Positions 51,759 through 59,898 of a stretch of DNA of 64,000 nucleotides are shown here, piece after piece (position 1 is the first letter of the stretch; each line of letters begins with the position of its first letter). The notes below the pieces were generated by a model that saw only the letters and a program-made list of their open reading frames with translations, was not told the origin of the DNA and made no database searches. The stretch spans positions 1 to 64,000 of the forward strand of contig JAGQWR010000014.1 in NCBI GenBank assembly GCA_020437105.1, written 5' to 3'. Made by a program: the position numbers and the translations under genes. Source of the stretch: Saprospiraceae bacterium (GTDB lineage Bacteria; Bacteroidota; Bacteroidia; Chitinophagales; Saprospiraceae).

Positions 51759-52080
51759 TCCTGTGGTCCAGTGATCCGGTGATCCTGTGATCCAGTGGTT
51801 CCGTGATCCCAATAAAAATTAAGAATTAAGACTTAAGAATTCGACAGTTAGTGGTCCAGTGATCCGGTGATCCTGTGGTTCTGTGATCCGGTGATCCTGT
51901 GATCCTGTGATCCAGTGATCCTGTGGTATCAATAAAAATTAAGACTTAAGACTTAAGAATTCGACAGTTAGTCCGTTAGTATCGAATTCAAAATTCAGCA
52001 TTCAAAATTCGACAGTTAGTGGTCCTGTGGTCTCAATAAAAATTAAAAATTAAGACTTAAGACTTAAGAATTATTCAGGC
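51759..52080. repeat. Intergenic word-repeat mosaic, copy 6 (longest)
   Basis: A higher-order array. Runs of a 9-bp word GTGATCCNG (N = T, G or A) are followed by AATAAAAATTAAGACTTAAGAATT-type words and CGACAGTTAGTGG. The whole block repeats about three times. Near 51990 it contains AATTCAAAATTCAGCATTCA, the complement of the 43064 unit. No reading frame is protein-like. Confidence 0.85.
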
Positions 52081-52152
52081 CCGGTCCAGGGTCAATAGGT
52101 TCCCGGTATAAACGTTTTAGGCGATTTAAACAGGAGTGCAGCGACCGCTAAG

Positions 52153-52189
52153 AAGATGCTGCGCATCCAAATTGAATGCGCAGCATCTT
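52153..52189. terminator. Hairpin at the 3' end of the DUF5689 gene
   Basis: AAGATGCTGCGCAT pairs exactly with ATGCGCAGCATCTT around a nine-base loop, 12 bases beyond the stop of the gene ending at 52201. No T-run follows on either strand, so Rho-independent termination is unsure, but it could stabilise the mRNA end. Confidence 0.55.
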
Positions 52190-52200
52190 AACAAAGTCTA

Positions 52201-53472
52201 TTATTTATCCTCAACAACTACATCATCAATGATATAGGAAGTAGTGCCATCTGTTGGATTACCGATATGTTTAAATCCAATGTAGGCTGTTCCGGAATAA
52301 GCAGAAAGGTCGATAAGACCGGAGTCAACATAGTCATAGTTGGCATCAGACTGACCAGCCACGGTACAATTCAACTCTGTCCAGGTTGCGCTGGCAAAAT
52401 TAAACCCGGTAAAATCTGTTGATATCCAGACACTTAGACCATCATGGGTCCAGAAAGCTAGTGCACTTTGAAAATTCAGTGTTTTTTCAACACTCAGATC
52501 CAGCGCAGGGGTAATCAACCAGGTTTCCATTTCCGGGCTGGTATCATTATAGGCGGTTGCCTGTGCGTAGATATTTCCGGAGAATTCTTTACCACGCCAT
52601 AAACGGGTACCTTTAACAGCGATATTTGACCAACCTTCCAGGGCTATATCTTCATTATCTGCACCAGATTGGAAGTCCTCGTTTAGAGAAGTCAACCCGG
52701 TTCCGCCGGTGCCATCACAACGATCCATTTCCATATCCACGTCATTCAGGTCGCGGATATACAATTGTTGGTCGCTCCCAAAAACACTATAAATAGCAAC
52801 AATAGAGCCACTACCTACAGGTGTTTTCGCGGAAGCAAAAGTGGCAAAACCACTTGAACGCACCAGCATCTCATTTTCGGTACCACATTCTTCCAGAACA
52901 TGGTTAACGGAGTATAAATTAACAGCATCAGCATAGTTTACCCCAGCTGATCCACCTGCAAATTCTACGCCTTCCAGTTTTATCAGGCGGCTGATATAAG
53001 AAGCATCCAATTGATCCATGGTTACCGTAATTGGCTCCACAACAAGTCCTTGCTCGCCTTTACAAATACGGGTGCTAATCATTGCTTCCTGAATTTCACC
53101 AACCTGGGTAACACCATTATAATCGGATAATATCAAGCTATCACAGGTAATGGTTAATCTACGGCCAACAGGAAATTCATTGTACAAGTCTGTAACATTA
53201 AAGCGAATCTCGATACCAGCCGTTTCGTCTTGCAGGATAATATTCCGGTAGAAGTTGCCAGAAGCATCATCTGCGGCAACTACCCCGGTGATAACAGTTC
53301 CTGCAGCAATGAGTTCTTCCTGACCCAAGCTGTGCGAAGCTTTTAAATCGGCAATACTGATTGTAGCTGATTTGGTACAGCTCTCACTTACCGGAGGTGC
53401 ATCAAATTCGGTTTTTACACAGGCCTGCAGGCCAAAAAGTAAAACCAGGCAGAATAGAGAAAAATATTTCAT
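52201..53472 (-). CDS. DUF5689 lipoprotein with choice-of-anchor J-like C-terminus
   Basis: A 423-residue lipoprotein. The lipobox LQAC (Cys 18) is followed by DUF5689: ISIADLKASH, TVITGVVAADDASGNFYRNIILQD, then GIEIRFNVTDLYNEFPVGRRL, with an OB-fold-like pattern. The C-terminal part is a lectin-like beta-sandwich (WSNIAVKGTRLWRGKEF, SPEMETWLITPALDLS, SGTAYIGFKHIGNP, TSYIIDDVVVE). It is translated 21 bases behind the TonB receptor in the same direction and probably serves that receptor at the cell surface. The substrate is unknown. Confidence 0.85.
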   Translation of the reverse strand: MKYFSLFCLVLLFGLQACVKTEFDAPPVSESCTKSATISIADLKASHSLGQEELIAAGTVITGVVAADDASGNFYRNIILQDETAGIEIRFNVTDLYNEFPVGRRLTITCDSLILSDYNGVTQVGEIQEAMISTRICKGEQGLVVEPITVTMDQLDASYISRLIKLEGVEFAGGSAGVNYADAVNLYSVNHVLEECGTENEMLVRSSGFATFASAKTPVGSGSIVAIYSVFGSDQQLYIRDLNDVDMEMDRCDGTGGTGLTSLNEDFQSGADNEDIALEGWSNIAVKGTRLWRGKEFSGNIYAQATAYNDTSPEMETWLITPALDLSVEKTLNFQSALAFWTHDGLSVWISTDFTGFNFASATWTELNCTVAGQSDANYDYVDSGLIDLSAYSGTAYIGFKHIGNPTDGTTSYIIDDVVVEDK

Positions 53473-53493
53473 GAATAGGACGTTTTTTGAAGT

Positions 53494-56298
53494 TTAGAGG
53501 CGGAAAGAAAGGCTAATGAAGTAGTTCCTTCCGTAGTAATAATAATAGCGTGCCGGATAAGTTGTTGGATCCTGGTTTGCAAAATCAAAACGTAGCTGCT
53601 CGTAGCCTCCTGTTTTGATTGTTTGATTGTTGAAGATGTTATTGACACCAACAGTCAGGTACAACCCAATATCATTAAATCGAAAGGACTTGGTTCCGAA
53701 GAAATCGGCGGTAAAGCCGGCATCTCCCCTTTCCTGATCAATAATAGAGGCAAACTGCGGACTTTCCGGACTCAGTGAAGCCACGGCCTCCTCAGTACGG
53801 CGATTCGGATTAAAGTCGATATAGATATCATCAAAATAATTTGCATTCAGATTGACTGACCAGTACCCTTTGCCTTCATAGCGTATCCCTGCAGAATAAG
53901 CACTTTGTGGGGTACCCGGAATAAAGAAGTTTTGCTGGTAAACCGTTTTCTTTACCGGATCAAAAAGCCCCGGATCGGATTCATTAATAATGACCGATGT
54001 TGGTCGGGAAGTATATTGGTAACGGCCAACAGCTGCAACTCCGCGCAGGCTCAATCCGGCAGCTACTGTCCAATCGAAAGCCAGCTCCACGCCCTGGTGT
54101 TTGGAGTCAATATCCGTCAGTGCATAATTTACAAACCCGGCGGTTACACCGAAGGATTCTTCTACATTATTTACAATCTGAGTAATGGTTAATTCTTCAT
54201 CATTGAAGAAGCTCATCACTTCAGAAGCATCCTGAAAAACGGTCCAATAGGCCGTTGCACGAGCCCGAATCGTTGCACCGCGCAGAATATACCCACCTTC
54301 AACAGATTGGATTTTCGTACTGGTCAACCCATCCACTACTTCGTCACGTACCCGTGGGGAAAGGTAGCTGTTACGGAAATAGGGCGCTCTGGTCAGATAT
54401 CCGCCATTAACGTATAGGAAGTTTCGGCTATTTATTTTATAGGTGACCCCGCCTTTTACACCATAGTTTAGAAACTCCTGTTTTTCGGAATTTCCAAAAC
54501 TGCTTTCCGGGTACAACCCGTTTTGCACCTTGCCTTCCCGCCAAAAAGTCGTTTGAGAAACTTCTCCGGCCAGGAAAACATCCAGGAAGCGGAAATTGAA
54601 TACGCCCTGGGCCCAGGCATTCCCTTTACGAATATGAGAAGCATAATCGTATCCAAAACGATCACCTTCATACAATATACGATTGGGGTTATTAAGGTCA
54701 TTTTGCCATTTTGCCGGATCGTCCGGAAAATCGCGCTGCACAAAGCGATTAATATCCATGTAAAATTCGCCACCCAGTAAATCATCGACCAATTTGTAAT
54801 TATCCCCTTCATACACCTGATAGCTCAGGCCGGCATTCAGGGTCAGGTGATCGCCAATCGGGTTGGAATAGATACTGCTCCAATTAAGTTCTTTGCTATC
54901 GTAGCGGCGATCTTCAACAATATATTTAGACCGCAGTCCGGTTACGATATTACCCGAAATACCGTCCACATCGTAAACTGTTTCCAGGCTGTTATAATTG
55001 ACATTGTACATATAGTCCCAGTCAATTTGTCGGGCGGCTTCATCATTTGCCAGGATATTGGCTACTTCATCTGCAAATTCAGGTTCTGTACCACTTGGGA
55101 GATACCGGTAATAATCTGGCCGCGGATCTCTGGCACCATACCAATCCAATGCCGTACCGCCATTACTGCCAAATTGATAGGATACAGTATTTGTCAGGGT
55201 GGCCTTCTCACCGATATTCCAATCATGGCGCAACATAAGCACGGGCTGGTGGCTGTGGCCTACCCGTGAATTTCGTTTTTCTCCGTTTTGGAATCCCCAG
55301 TAGGGATTATAATAATTTGTACCAGCCAGATCATTTAATTCCTGTACGGCGGCACCATCCTTACCCCGCTTATTTGGCGTACCGAAAGCTGTAAAATTCA
55401 GCGAATGATTGTCGTTAAATTTTTTGTCCACAGAAGCAAAATAACTCCAGGCATCGTAAAACGTACCGGGAGCATATCCTTCCTGTGCCCATCGTCTGGA
55501 ACCAGAGAAAGAGAAGGCCCATCCGGAAGGCTTCAATCCGGTGCTATAGGTTGCCATAAGGCGATTGCGGTAGGTGCGGTTAGAGATGGCATAGGAAACA
55601 GAAAACTGTTTCCGCTGGTTTGAAGCGCGGGTGTCAATATTGGTTGCCCCTCCGATTCCGCCAAAAGTATATTCAATGGCTCCCAGTCCGAAGTCTGTTT
55701 CCTGATTACGGGTCACATCATTTAACCCTCCCCAGGTGGACCAATATGGGCGGCCATTTTCCAATTCGTTCATCGGGATGCCATTCATTAAAATGGTGGT
55801 ATTTTCCGAATCATAGCCACGAACCCTAAAACGAAGGGCACCGAAGGTATAAGATGAAGTGGAAATAAACACATCGCGTGAGGAAGCCAGAATACCCGAA
55901 ATATCCTCATTTCGGTTATCCGAATCTTCCAGATCCTCGCTGGATAAAACCAGGGTAGGAATTTGCTGATTGCCTGAACTTACAGCATTTGGGTCTGCGC
56001 TGAGTGAGATAACACCAAGGCTTTTAACATCCGAATTGGTAATCGTCACTTCCATGCTGTATGGAAGGTATGCGTCTGCTGTGATAACCAGGTCGATTTT
56101 AGTGACATCGGCAGCGAGTTCCATTTCAAAGGAACCGGCAGCATCTGTAACAGCTGTTGCGATTGTTGTTGAAACCAGTGCCCCAACAATTGGTTGATTC
56201 GTTTCAGCATCGAGCACCTGTCCTTCGACCAGCAGCAATTGAGCATTTGCCAAAATGGGAAGAAACAGGAGAAGTAAAAGGGAATAGAATTTATTCAT
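53494..56298 (-). CDS. TonB-dependent receptor with carboxypeptidase-like N-domain (2)
   Basis: A 934-residue outer-membrane receptor. The signal peptide (MNKFYSLLLLLFLPILANA) is followed by a carboxypeptidase-like domain (VEGQVLDAETNQPIVGALV). The plug (RFRVRGYDSENTTILMNGIPMNELENGRP, YTFGGIGGATNIDTRA) and a barrel ending in FISLSFRL follow. I chose the ATG at 56298: a -7 box at 56326-56333 excludes the longer start. It forms a two-gene operon with the DUF5689 lipoprotein. With the secreted EEP nuclease gene beyond the divergent spacer, the locus may serve uptake of a phosphorus- or nucleic-acid-related nutrient (inference). Confidence 0.93.
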   Translation of the reverse strand: MNKFYSLLLLLFLPILANAQLLLVEGQVLDAETNQPIVGALVSTTIATAVTDAAGSFEMELAADVTKIDLVITADAYLPYSMEVTITNSDVKSLGVISLSADPNAVSSGNQQIPTLVLSSEDLEDSDNRNEDISGILASSRDVFISTSSYTFGALRFRVRGYDSENTTILMNGIPMNELENGRPYWSTWGGLNDVTRNQETDFGLGAIEYTFGGIGGATNIDTRASNQRKQFSVSYAISNRTYRNRLMATYSTGLKPSGWAFSFSGSRRWAQEGYAPGTFYDAWSYFASVDKKFNDNHSLNFTAFGTPNKRGKDGAAVQELNDLAGTNYYNPYWGFQNGEKRNSRVGHSHQPVLMLRHDWNIGEKATLTNTVSYQFGSNGGTALDWYGARDPRPDYYRYLPSGTEPEFADEVANILANDEAARQIDWDYMYNVNYNSLETVYDVDGISGNIVTGLRSKYIVEDRRYDSKELNWSSIYSNPIGDHLTLNAGLSYQVYEGDNYKLVDDLLGGEFYMDINRFVQRDFPDDPAKWQNDLNNPNRILYEGDRFGYDYASHIRKGNAWAQGVFNFRFLDVFLAGEVSQTTFWREGKVQNGLYPESSFGNSEKQEFLNYGVKGGVTYKINSRNFLYVNGGYLTRAPYFRNSYLSPRVRDEVVDGLTSTKIQSVEGGYILRGATIRARATAYWTVFQDASEVMSFFNDEELTITQIVNNVEESFGVTAGFVNYALTDIDSKHQGVELAFDWTVAAGLSLRGVAAVGRYQYTSRPTSVIINESDPGLFDPVKKTVYQQNFFIPGTPQSAYSAGIRYEGKGYWSVNLNANYFDDIYIDFNPNRRTEEAVASLSPESPQFASIIDQERGDAGFTADFFGTKSFRFNDIGLYLTVGVNNIFNNQTIKTGGYEQLRFDFANQDPTTYPARYYYYYGRNYFISLSFRL

Positions 56299-56325
56299 TG
56301 GTTTGTTTTGGACAAAAAATCTGCG

Positions 56326-56333
56326 CAAAATTA
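56326..56333 (-). promoter_or_regulatory. -7 box (TAATTTTG) for the TonB receptor operon
   Basis: TAATTTTG on the minus strand matches TAnnTTTG, 28 bases before the chosen receptor start. Confidence 0.5.
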
Positions 56334-57098
56334 GAAGAATATAGGCATCATTCCTGCAAATGACAGGGAAAATCTATGTTAAATAAAGGCTTATATCTTG
56401 CTGGACGACGGAATAGGTAGATTTTGCTCCGCTTTTGAGGTCTTCCGTATTTAATTACACCCTGCCTCCGAGGGCATGTTCGCTTCGCGAAGGTTTGAAT
56501 CGTGAGGACTCGGCCCTTGTTTTTAAGACATGCTTACTAAAGAAGCTAAGGCCGGAATTATTCAATAGGATTTAAGATTTCCGGCATTTGTGGATGAGGC
56601 GATCCGCAGGAAAAAAGTAGGAGACTGAAGCGTCAGCGGCAGCAACTGTTTGAGCCTGCATGCTTGGTAATCAAAGCCAGATGATCAGGTATCGATTTTG
56701 GTCCTTAAAGAATTGAAGAAAAGGGCGAGTTTTGCTGGTGCAGCGGAAGACTTGTACTTTTTAGCCGAAGCCGCGCAAGCCGGCGGTTTTGCTCCACTTT
56801 TGACGCCAAAAGTGGAAAAATGGTAACTGCCTTCTACGACTCATAACTTTTCACCCAGCATTTGGGGATTAGGTTATGTTCACTGTTTAAAACGTGAGGA
56901 CTCGGCCCTTCGACACAAGGCACAACCCTAAACTATAAACTATAACCTCTAATCTATAACCTCTAATCTATAAACTAAAACCTAAACCATTGCCTTTGTA
57001 AGTTTAAATTTCCGGCAGTTGAGGAGGAGACGGGCAAGGAAACGGATAAACTTTAGGTTAAGGATATCAGATAAGCCGCAAATTCGACTCCGGGAGTC
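56334..57098. other. Long noncoding divergent spacer with repeat remnants
   Basis: The core of the gene-free stretch 56299-57144. Two copies of CGTGAGGACTCGGCCCTT lie at about 56502 and 56891. A GCTCCACTTTTGACGCCAAAAGTGG palindromic phrase lies near 56795. Tandem ATAACCTCTAATCTATA words lie at 56935-56995; those are the complement of the words at 63650-63715. No gene-like frame is visible. The region looks like decayed repeats or a mobile-element remnant. Confidence 0.5.
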
Positions 57099-57106
57099 TA
57101 TCTTTG
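57099..57106 (+). promoter_or_regulatory. -7 box (TATCTTTG) of the EEP gene
   Basis: TATCTTTG matches TAnnTTTG and is 38 bases before the ATG at 57145. Confidence 0.5.
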
Positions 57107-57144
57107 TGTTTTTTTGAATAAGCAAGCTCAAGAAATTGAAATTT

Positions 57145-58185
57145 ATGCGATCATTTATTCTTTTCTGCCTTCTGTTGAGTGTTGGAATCACCAGCCTGCA
57201 AGCTCAGGAACAAACGTATCGGGTGGGCCTCATTGGGTTTTATAACTTTGAAAACCTTTTTGATACACTTGACACACCGGATGTACGCGATACCGAATTT
57301 TCGCCGACAGGCTCCAAACTTTATGGAACCCGTATTTATCGGGAGAAGTTAGGGAACCTGGCACAGGTAATCTCTGAAATGGGTACCGATTTAAGTACAG
57401 ACGGACTCGCACTACTTGGTGTTGCCGAAGTCGAAAACCGCTCTGTATTGGAGGATTTTGTCAAGGAACCTGCTATTGCAGAACGGAATTATCAGATCGT
57501 CCATTATGACAGTCCGGATAAGCGTGGGATAGATGTCGGCTTGCTCTACAATCCTAAATACTTTCAGGTAGAGTCGAGTCGGGCTGTGCCGTTGGAAATT
57601 TTCACGCCAGCCGGTGAGCGGAAATATACCCGGGACATTTTATTTGTTTCGGGCAAATTTGATGGCGAGCAGGTTTATGTAATGGTCAATCACTGGCCTT
57701 CCAGAAGTGGCGGCGAAAAAAACACCCAGGAATACCGAAATGCCGCAGCGTTTATCTGCAAATCTATCGTTGACTCACTTTATCAGGTTGATCCGATGGC
57801 CAAGGTTATCATTATGGGCGACCTCAACGACGATCCGATTAGTCCAAGTATTAAAAAGGTGCTTCACGCGAAAGGTAAAGCAGCACAAACCGGGAAAAAG
57901 GATATTTTCAATCCGATGTATGAGCCTTTTAAAAGCGGTAACGGCACACTAACCTGGAACGGTGCCTGGAACCTTTTTGACCAGATACTTATTACCTCCC
58001 CCTGGTTGGATAAAAAACAGGATGGTTATTTCTATCAGCAGGTAGAAATTTATAAGAAGCCCTATTTACTCCAACGCACCGGAAAATATAAGGGTAGCCC
58101 ACATCGAACCTTCTCCGGTGACTTGTATATAGGTGGGTATAGTGATCACCTGCCGGTATATATTGTACTCCTGAAGCGAATGTAG
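57145..58185 (+). CDS. Secreted endonuclease/exonuclease/phosphatase-family protein
   Basis: A 346-residue exported EEP-fold enzyme. A signal peptide (RSFILFCLLLSVGITSLQA) is followed by all family motifs: YNFENLFD, the metal-binding Glu in GVAEVEN, the NHWPSRSGG His, MGDLNDDP, and the final SDHLPVY. It probably hydrolyses phosphodiesters of nucleic acids or phospholipids outside the cytoplasm. The ATG at 57145 is chosen; a TTG nine bases earlier is possible. It abuts the convergent UbiA gene. The TonB/DUF5689 operon lies divergently beyond the spacer. Confidence 0.88.
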   Translation: MRSFILFCLLLSVGITSLQAQEQTYRVGLIGFYNFENLFDTLDTPDVRDTEFSPTGSKLYGTRIYREKLGNLAQVISEMGTDLSTDGLALLGVAEVENRSVLEDFVKEPAIAERNYQIVHYDSPDKRGIDVGLLYNPKYFQVESSRAVPLEIFTPAGERKYTRDILFVSGKFDGEQVYVMVNHWPSRSGGEKNTQEYRNAAAFICKSIVDSLYQVDPMAKVIIMGDLNDDPISPSIKKVLHAKGKAAQTGKKDIFNPMYEPFKSGNGTLTWNGAWNLFDQILITSPWLDKKQDGYFYQQVEIYKKPYLLQRTGKYKGSPHRTFSGDLYIGGYSDHLPVYIVLLKRM

Positions 58186-59046
58186 TCAGACCAATACATC
58201 CAGGATAAACAAACTGCCAAAGATCACGCTGGCAATACCGTTGGTGGTAAAAAAGGCGAGATTTACCCGACTCAAATCATTGGGTCTGACCAGGCTGTGT
58301 TGGTAAATCAGCAGGGCAGAAAAAATGCCGGCTGCCAGGTAAATAATCCATCCGAACTCGCTAAAGTTTGCCAATAAGGCTCTGACCGCAAAAAACAACA
58401 GAACGATACAGATAAGATGCAGACCCTCGGAAACCCGTAGGGCACTCTTTTTGCCGATGGTAGCCGGTACAGAGTACAATGCGTTGGATTTATCGAATTC
58501 TTCATCCTGCAGGGCATAAATTATATCAAAACCGGAAACCCAAACAAAGACCAGCGCAGAAAACAGAATTGGAATCAGATCAAAGCCGCCACCCATTGCC
58601 AGATAGGCTCCGATTGGTGCGAGGGAGAGCCCGAGGCCAAGCACAAAGTGGCATAAAAAGGTAAAGCGTTTGGTAAAACTATAGCCTAAAACGACAATCA
58701 AGGAAACAGGTGAAAGGTAAAAACACAGCAAATTGATAAACCAGGTTGTAGCAATAAACAAGAGGCAATTGATGATTACAAAAAGTAATGCGTTTTTTGG
58801 ACTAATCACACCTGCCGGAATTTCGCGATTGGCTGTACGTGGATTTGCCTGATCAATATTTCTGTCCAGATAACGGTTAAAAGCCATGGCTGCGCTCCTT
58901 GCAAAGATCATGCATAATAAAACCAGGAGCAGCACTTGTCCGTTAAAGCTTCCTGTTTTTAAAACGCCCAGGGTAAAACCAACCAGCGCAAAGGGCAGGG
59001 CAAACACCGTATGGCTAAATTTTATAAGGGATAGGTAGGATTTCAA
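58186..59046 (-). CDS. UbiA-family prenyltransferase, probably menaquinone MqnP
   Basis: A 286-residue integral membrane prenyltransferase. The first Asp-rich motif is NRYLDRNID (N57, D61, D65) and the second lies around DEEFDKSNALYSVP. About eight or nine helices are visible. The start is a TTG at 59046; it alone gives the usual YLSLIKFSHTVFALPFALVGF beginning. MqnE and MqnA in the same window suggest that this enzyme prenylates the futalosine-route naphthoate intermediate (MqnP role), though a UbiA or heme/archaeal-lipid type relative cannot be excluded. Confidence 0.82.
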   Translation of the reverse strand: MKSYLSLIKFSHTVFALPFALVGFTLGVLKTGSFNGQVLLLVLLCMIFARSAAMAFNRYLDRNIDQANPRTANREIPAGVISPKNALLFVIINCLLFIATTWFINLLCFYLSPVSLIVVLGYSFTKRFTFLCHFVLGLGLSLAPIGAYLAMGGGFDLIPILFSALVFVWVSGFDIIYALQDEEFDKSNALYSVPATIGKKSALRVSEGLHLICIVLLFFAVRALLANFSEFGWIIYLAAGIFSALLIYQHSLVRPNDLSRVNLAFFTTNGIASVIFGSLFILDVLV

Positions 59047-59089
59047 TTTGTGTATTTCGTGATAAGATGGATAGATAATAGCAATAAAT

Positions 59090-59097
59090 CAAAGGTA
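59090..59097 (-). promoter_or_regulatory. -7 box (TACCTTTG) of the UbiA-family gene
   Basis: TACCTTTG on the minus strand lies 44 bases before the TTG start and fits TAnnTTTG. Confidence 0.5.
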
Positions 59098-59112
59098 CTA
59101 TCCAACAAACAT

Positions 59113-59150
59113 AAAAAAAGCCCCTGTGTTTCCACAGAGGCTTTTTTTTT
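59113..59150 (-). terminator. Terminator of the DUF1573 gene, bidirectional shape
   Basis: AGCCCCTGTG pairs with CACAGAGGCT (one mismatch) around TTTC. Runs of A to the left and T to the right let it work on both strands. It ends the minus-strand gene that stops at 59163. Confidence 0.88.
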
Positions 59151-59162
59151 CAGTATCTAAAA

Positions 59163-59702
59163 TTACTGTCCTTGAACAGAAATTGCAGGCTCAGTACCTT
59201 CAGCTCCTTCTGGTGCATTTACATTACCTTTCAGGTAGATAAATGACTGTGCAGGATTAGTGTTAGCAGTGATAGTAACTTTTTTGTTTTGGTTACCTTT
59301 TTTGCCTTTAGAGTTAAATTCAACCAACATTTCACCTGTTTCACCTGGTGCGATTGGGTCTTTAGGCCATTTAGGAATAGTACAACCACAGCTACCTTTT
59401 GCGTTGCTAATGATTAATGGCTCTGTTCCTGTATTGGTAAACATATAGGTGTGAGAAACAACATCACCCTGATCAATCATACCAAAGTCATATTCCGTTT
59501 CAGGGAAGTCAATAGTAGTAGTCGGACCAACAGGAGCCTCTGCTACAACCTCAGAAGGATCAGCAACAGCACCTGCATCACCAGCAGGATCAACAGCAAC
59601 AGCTGCATCAGCACCTTCGGTACCCTCAGCATCTTGATTACAAGCTACCATGAAGCTACCCATGGCGAAAACGAACATCAGAAGTTTGAATTGTTTAAGC
59701 AT
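59163..59702 (-). CDS. DUF1573 lipoprotein
   Basis: A 179-residue lipoprotein with the lipobox-like MVAC (Cys 21) and a low-complexity Ala/Asp/Val/Pro linker. The Ig-like DUF1573 domain (FPETEYDFGMIDQGDVVSHT, the KGSCGCTIPKWPK Cys pair, and APGETGEMLVEFNSKGKKGNQ) is intact. The codons are uniformly of the common type, and the gene has a strong terminator, which suggests high expression. The family is abundant in Bacteroidota envelopes; its role is unknown. Confidence 0.9.
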   Translation of the reverse strand: MLKQFKLLMFVFAMGSFMVACNQDAEGTEGADAAVAVDPAGDAGAVADPSEVVAEAPVGPTTTIDFPETEYDFGMIDQGDVVSHTYMFTNTGTEPLIISNAKGSCGCTIPKWPKDPIAPGETGEMLVEFNSKGKKGNQNKKVTITANTNPAQSFIYLKGNVNAPEGAEGTEPAISVQGQ

Positions 59703-59804
59703 TTTGATAAATTTTCAGTTATTATTTACGATTTTGGATATCAAGTCCAGCTACTTATTAATCTCATGAATGAGCAAAATGTTCACTGGTTATTGATTAC
59801 GAAA

Positions 59805-59812
59805 CAAAAATA
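59805..59812 (-). promoter_or_regulatory. -7 box (TATTTTTG) of the DUF1573 gene
   Basis: TATTTTTG on the minus strand fits TAnnTTTG and would give a leader of about 95 bases. Confidence 0.4.
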
Positions 59813-59898
59813 GGTCGCCTACTTCATCTCTCTTGTTAATGAGGGTTCAATAATTGTTAACGAGTTGTTAAGAAACTCCAAACCGCCCGAAATTAGTA

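Noticed and set aside
51759-52080. The GTGATCC array as a CRISPR or a VNTR-coded peptide
   Set aside because: Units are 9 bp without unique spacers, no cas gene is nearby, and stops occur in every frame of the blocks between.
54847-55269. A 140-codon plus-strand open frame inside the second TonB receptor gene
   Set aside because: Antisense to an intact receptor gene; its sequence shows no family and the receptor frame is complete.
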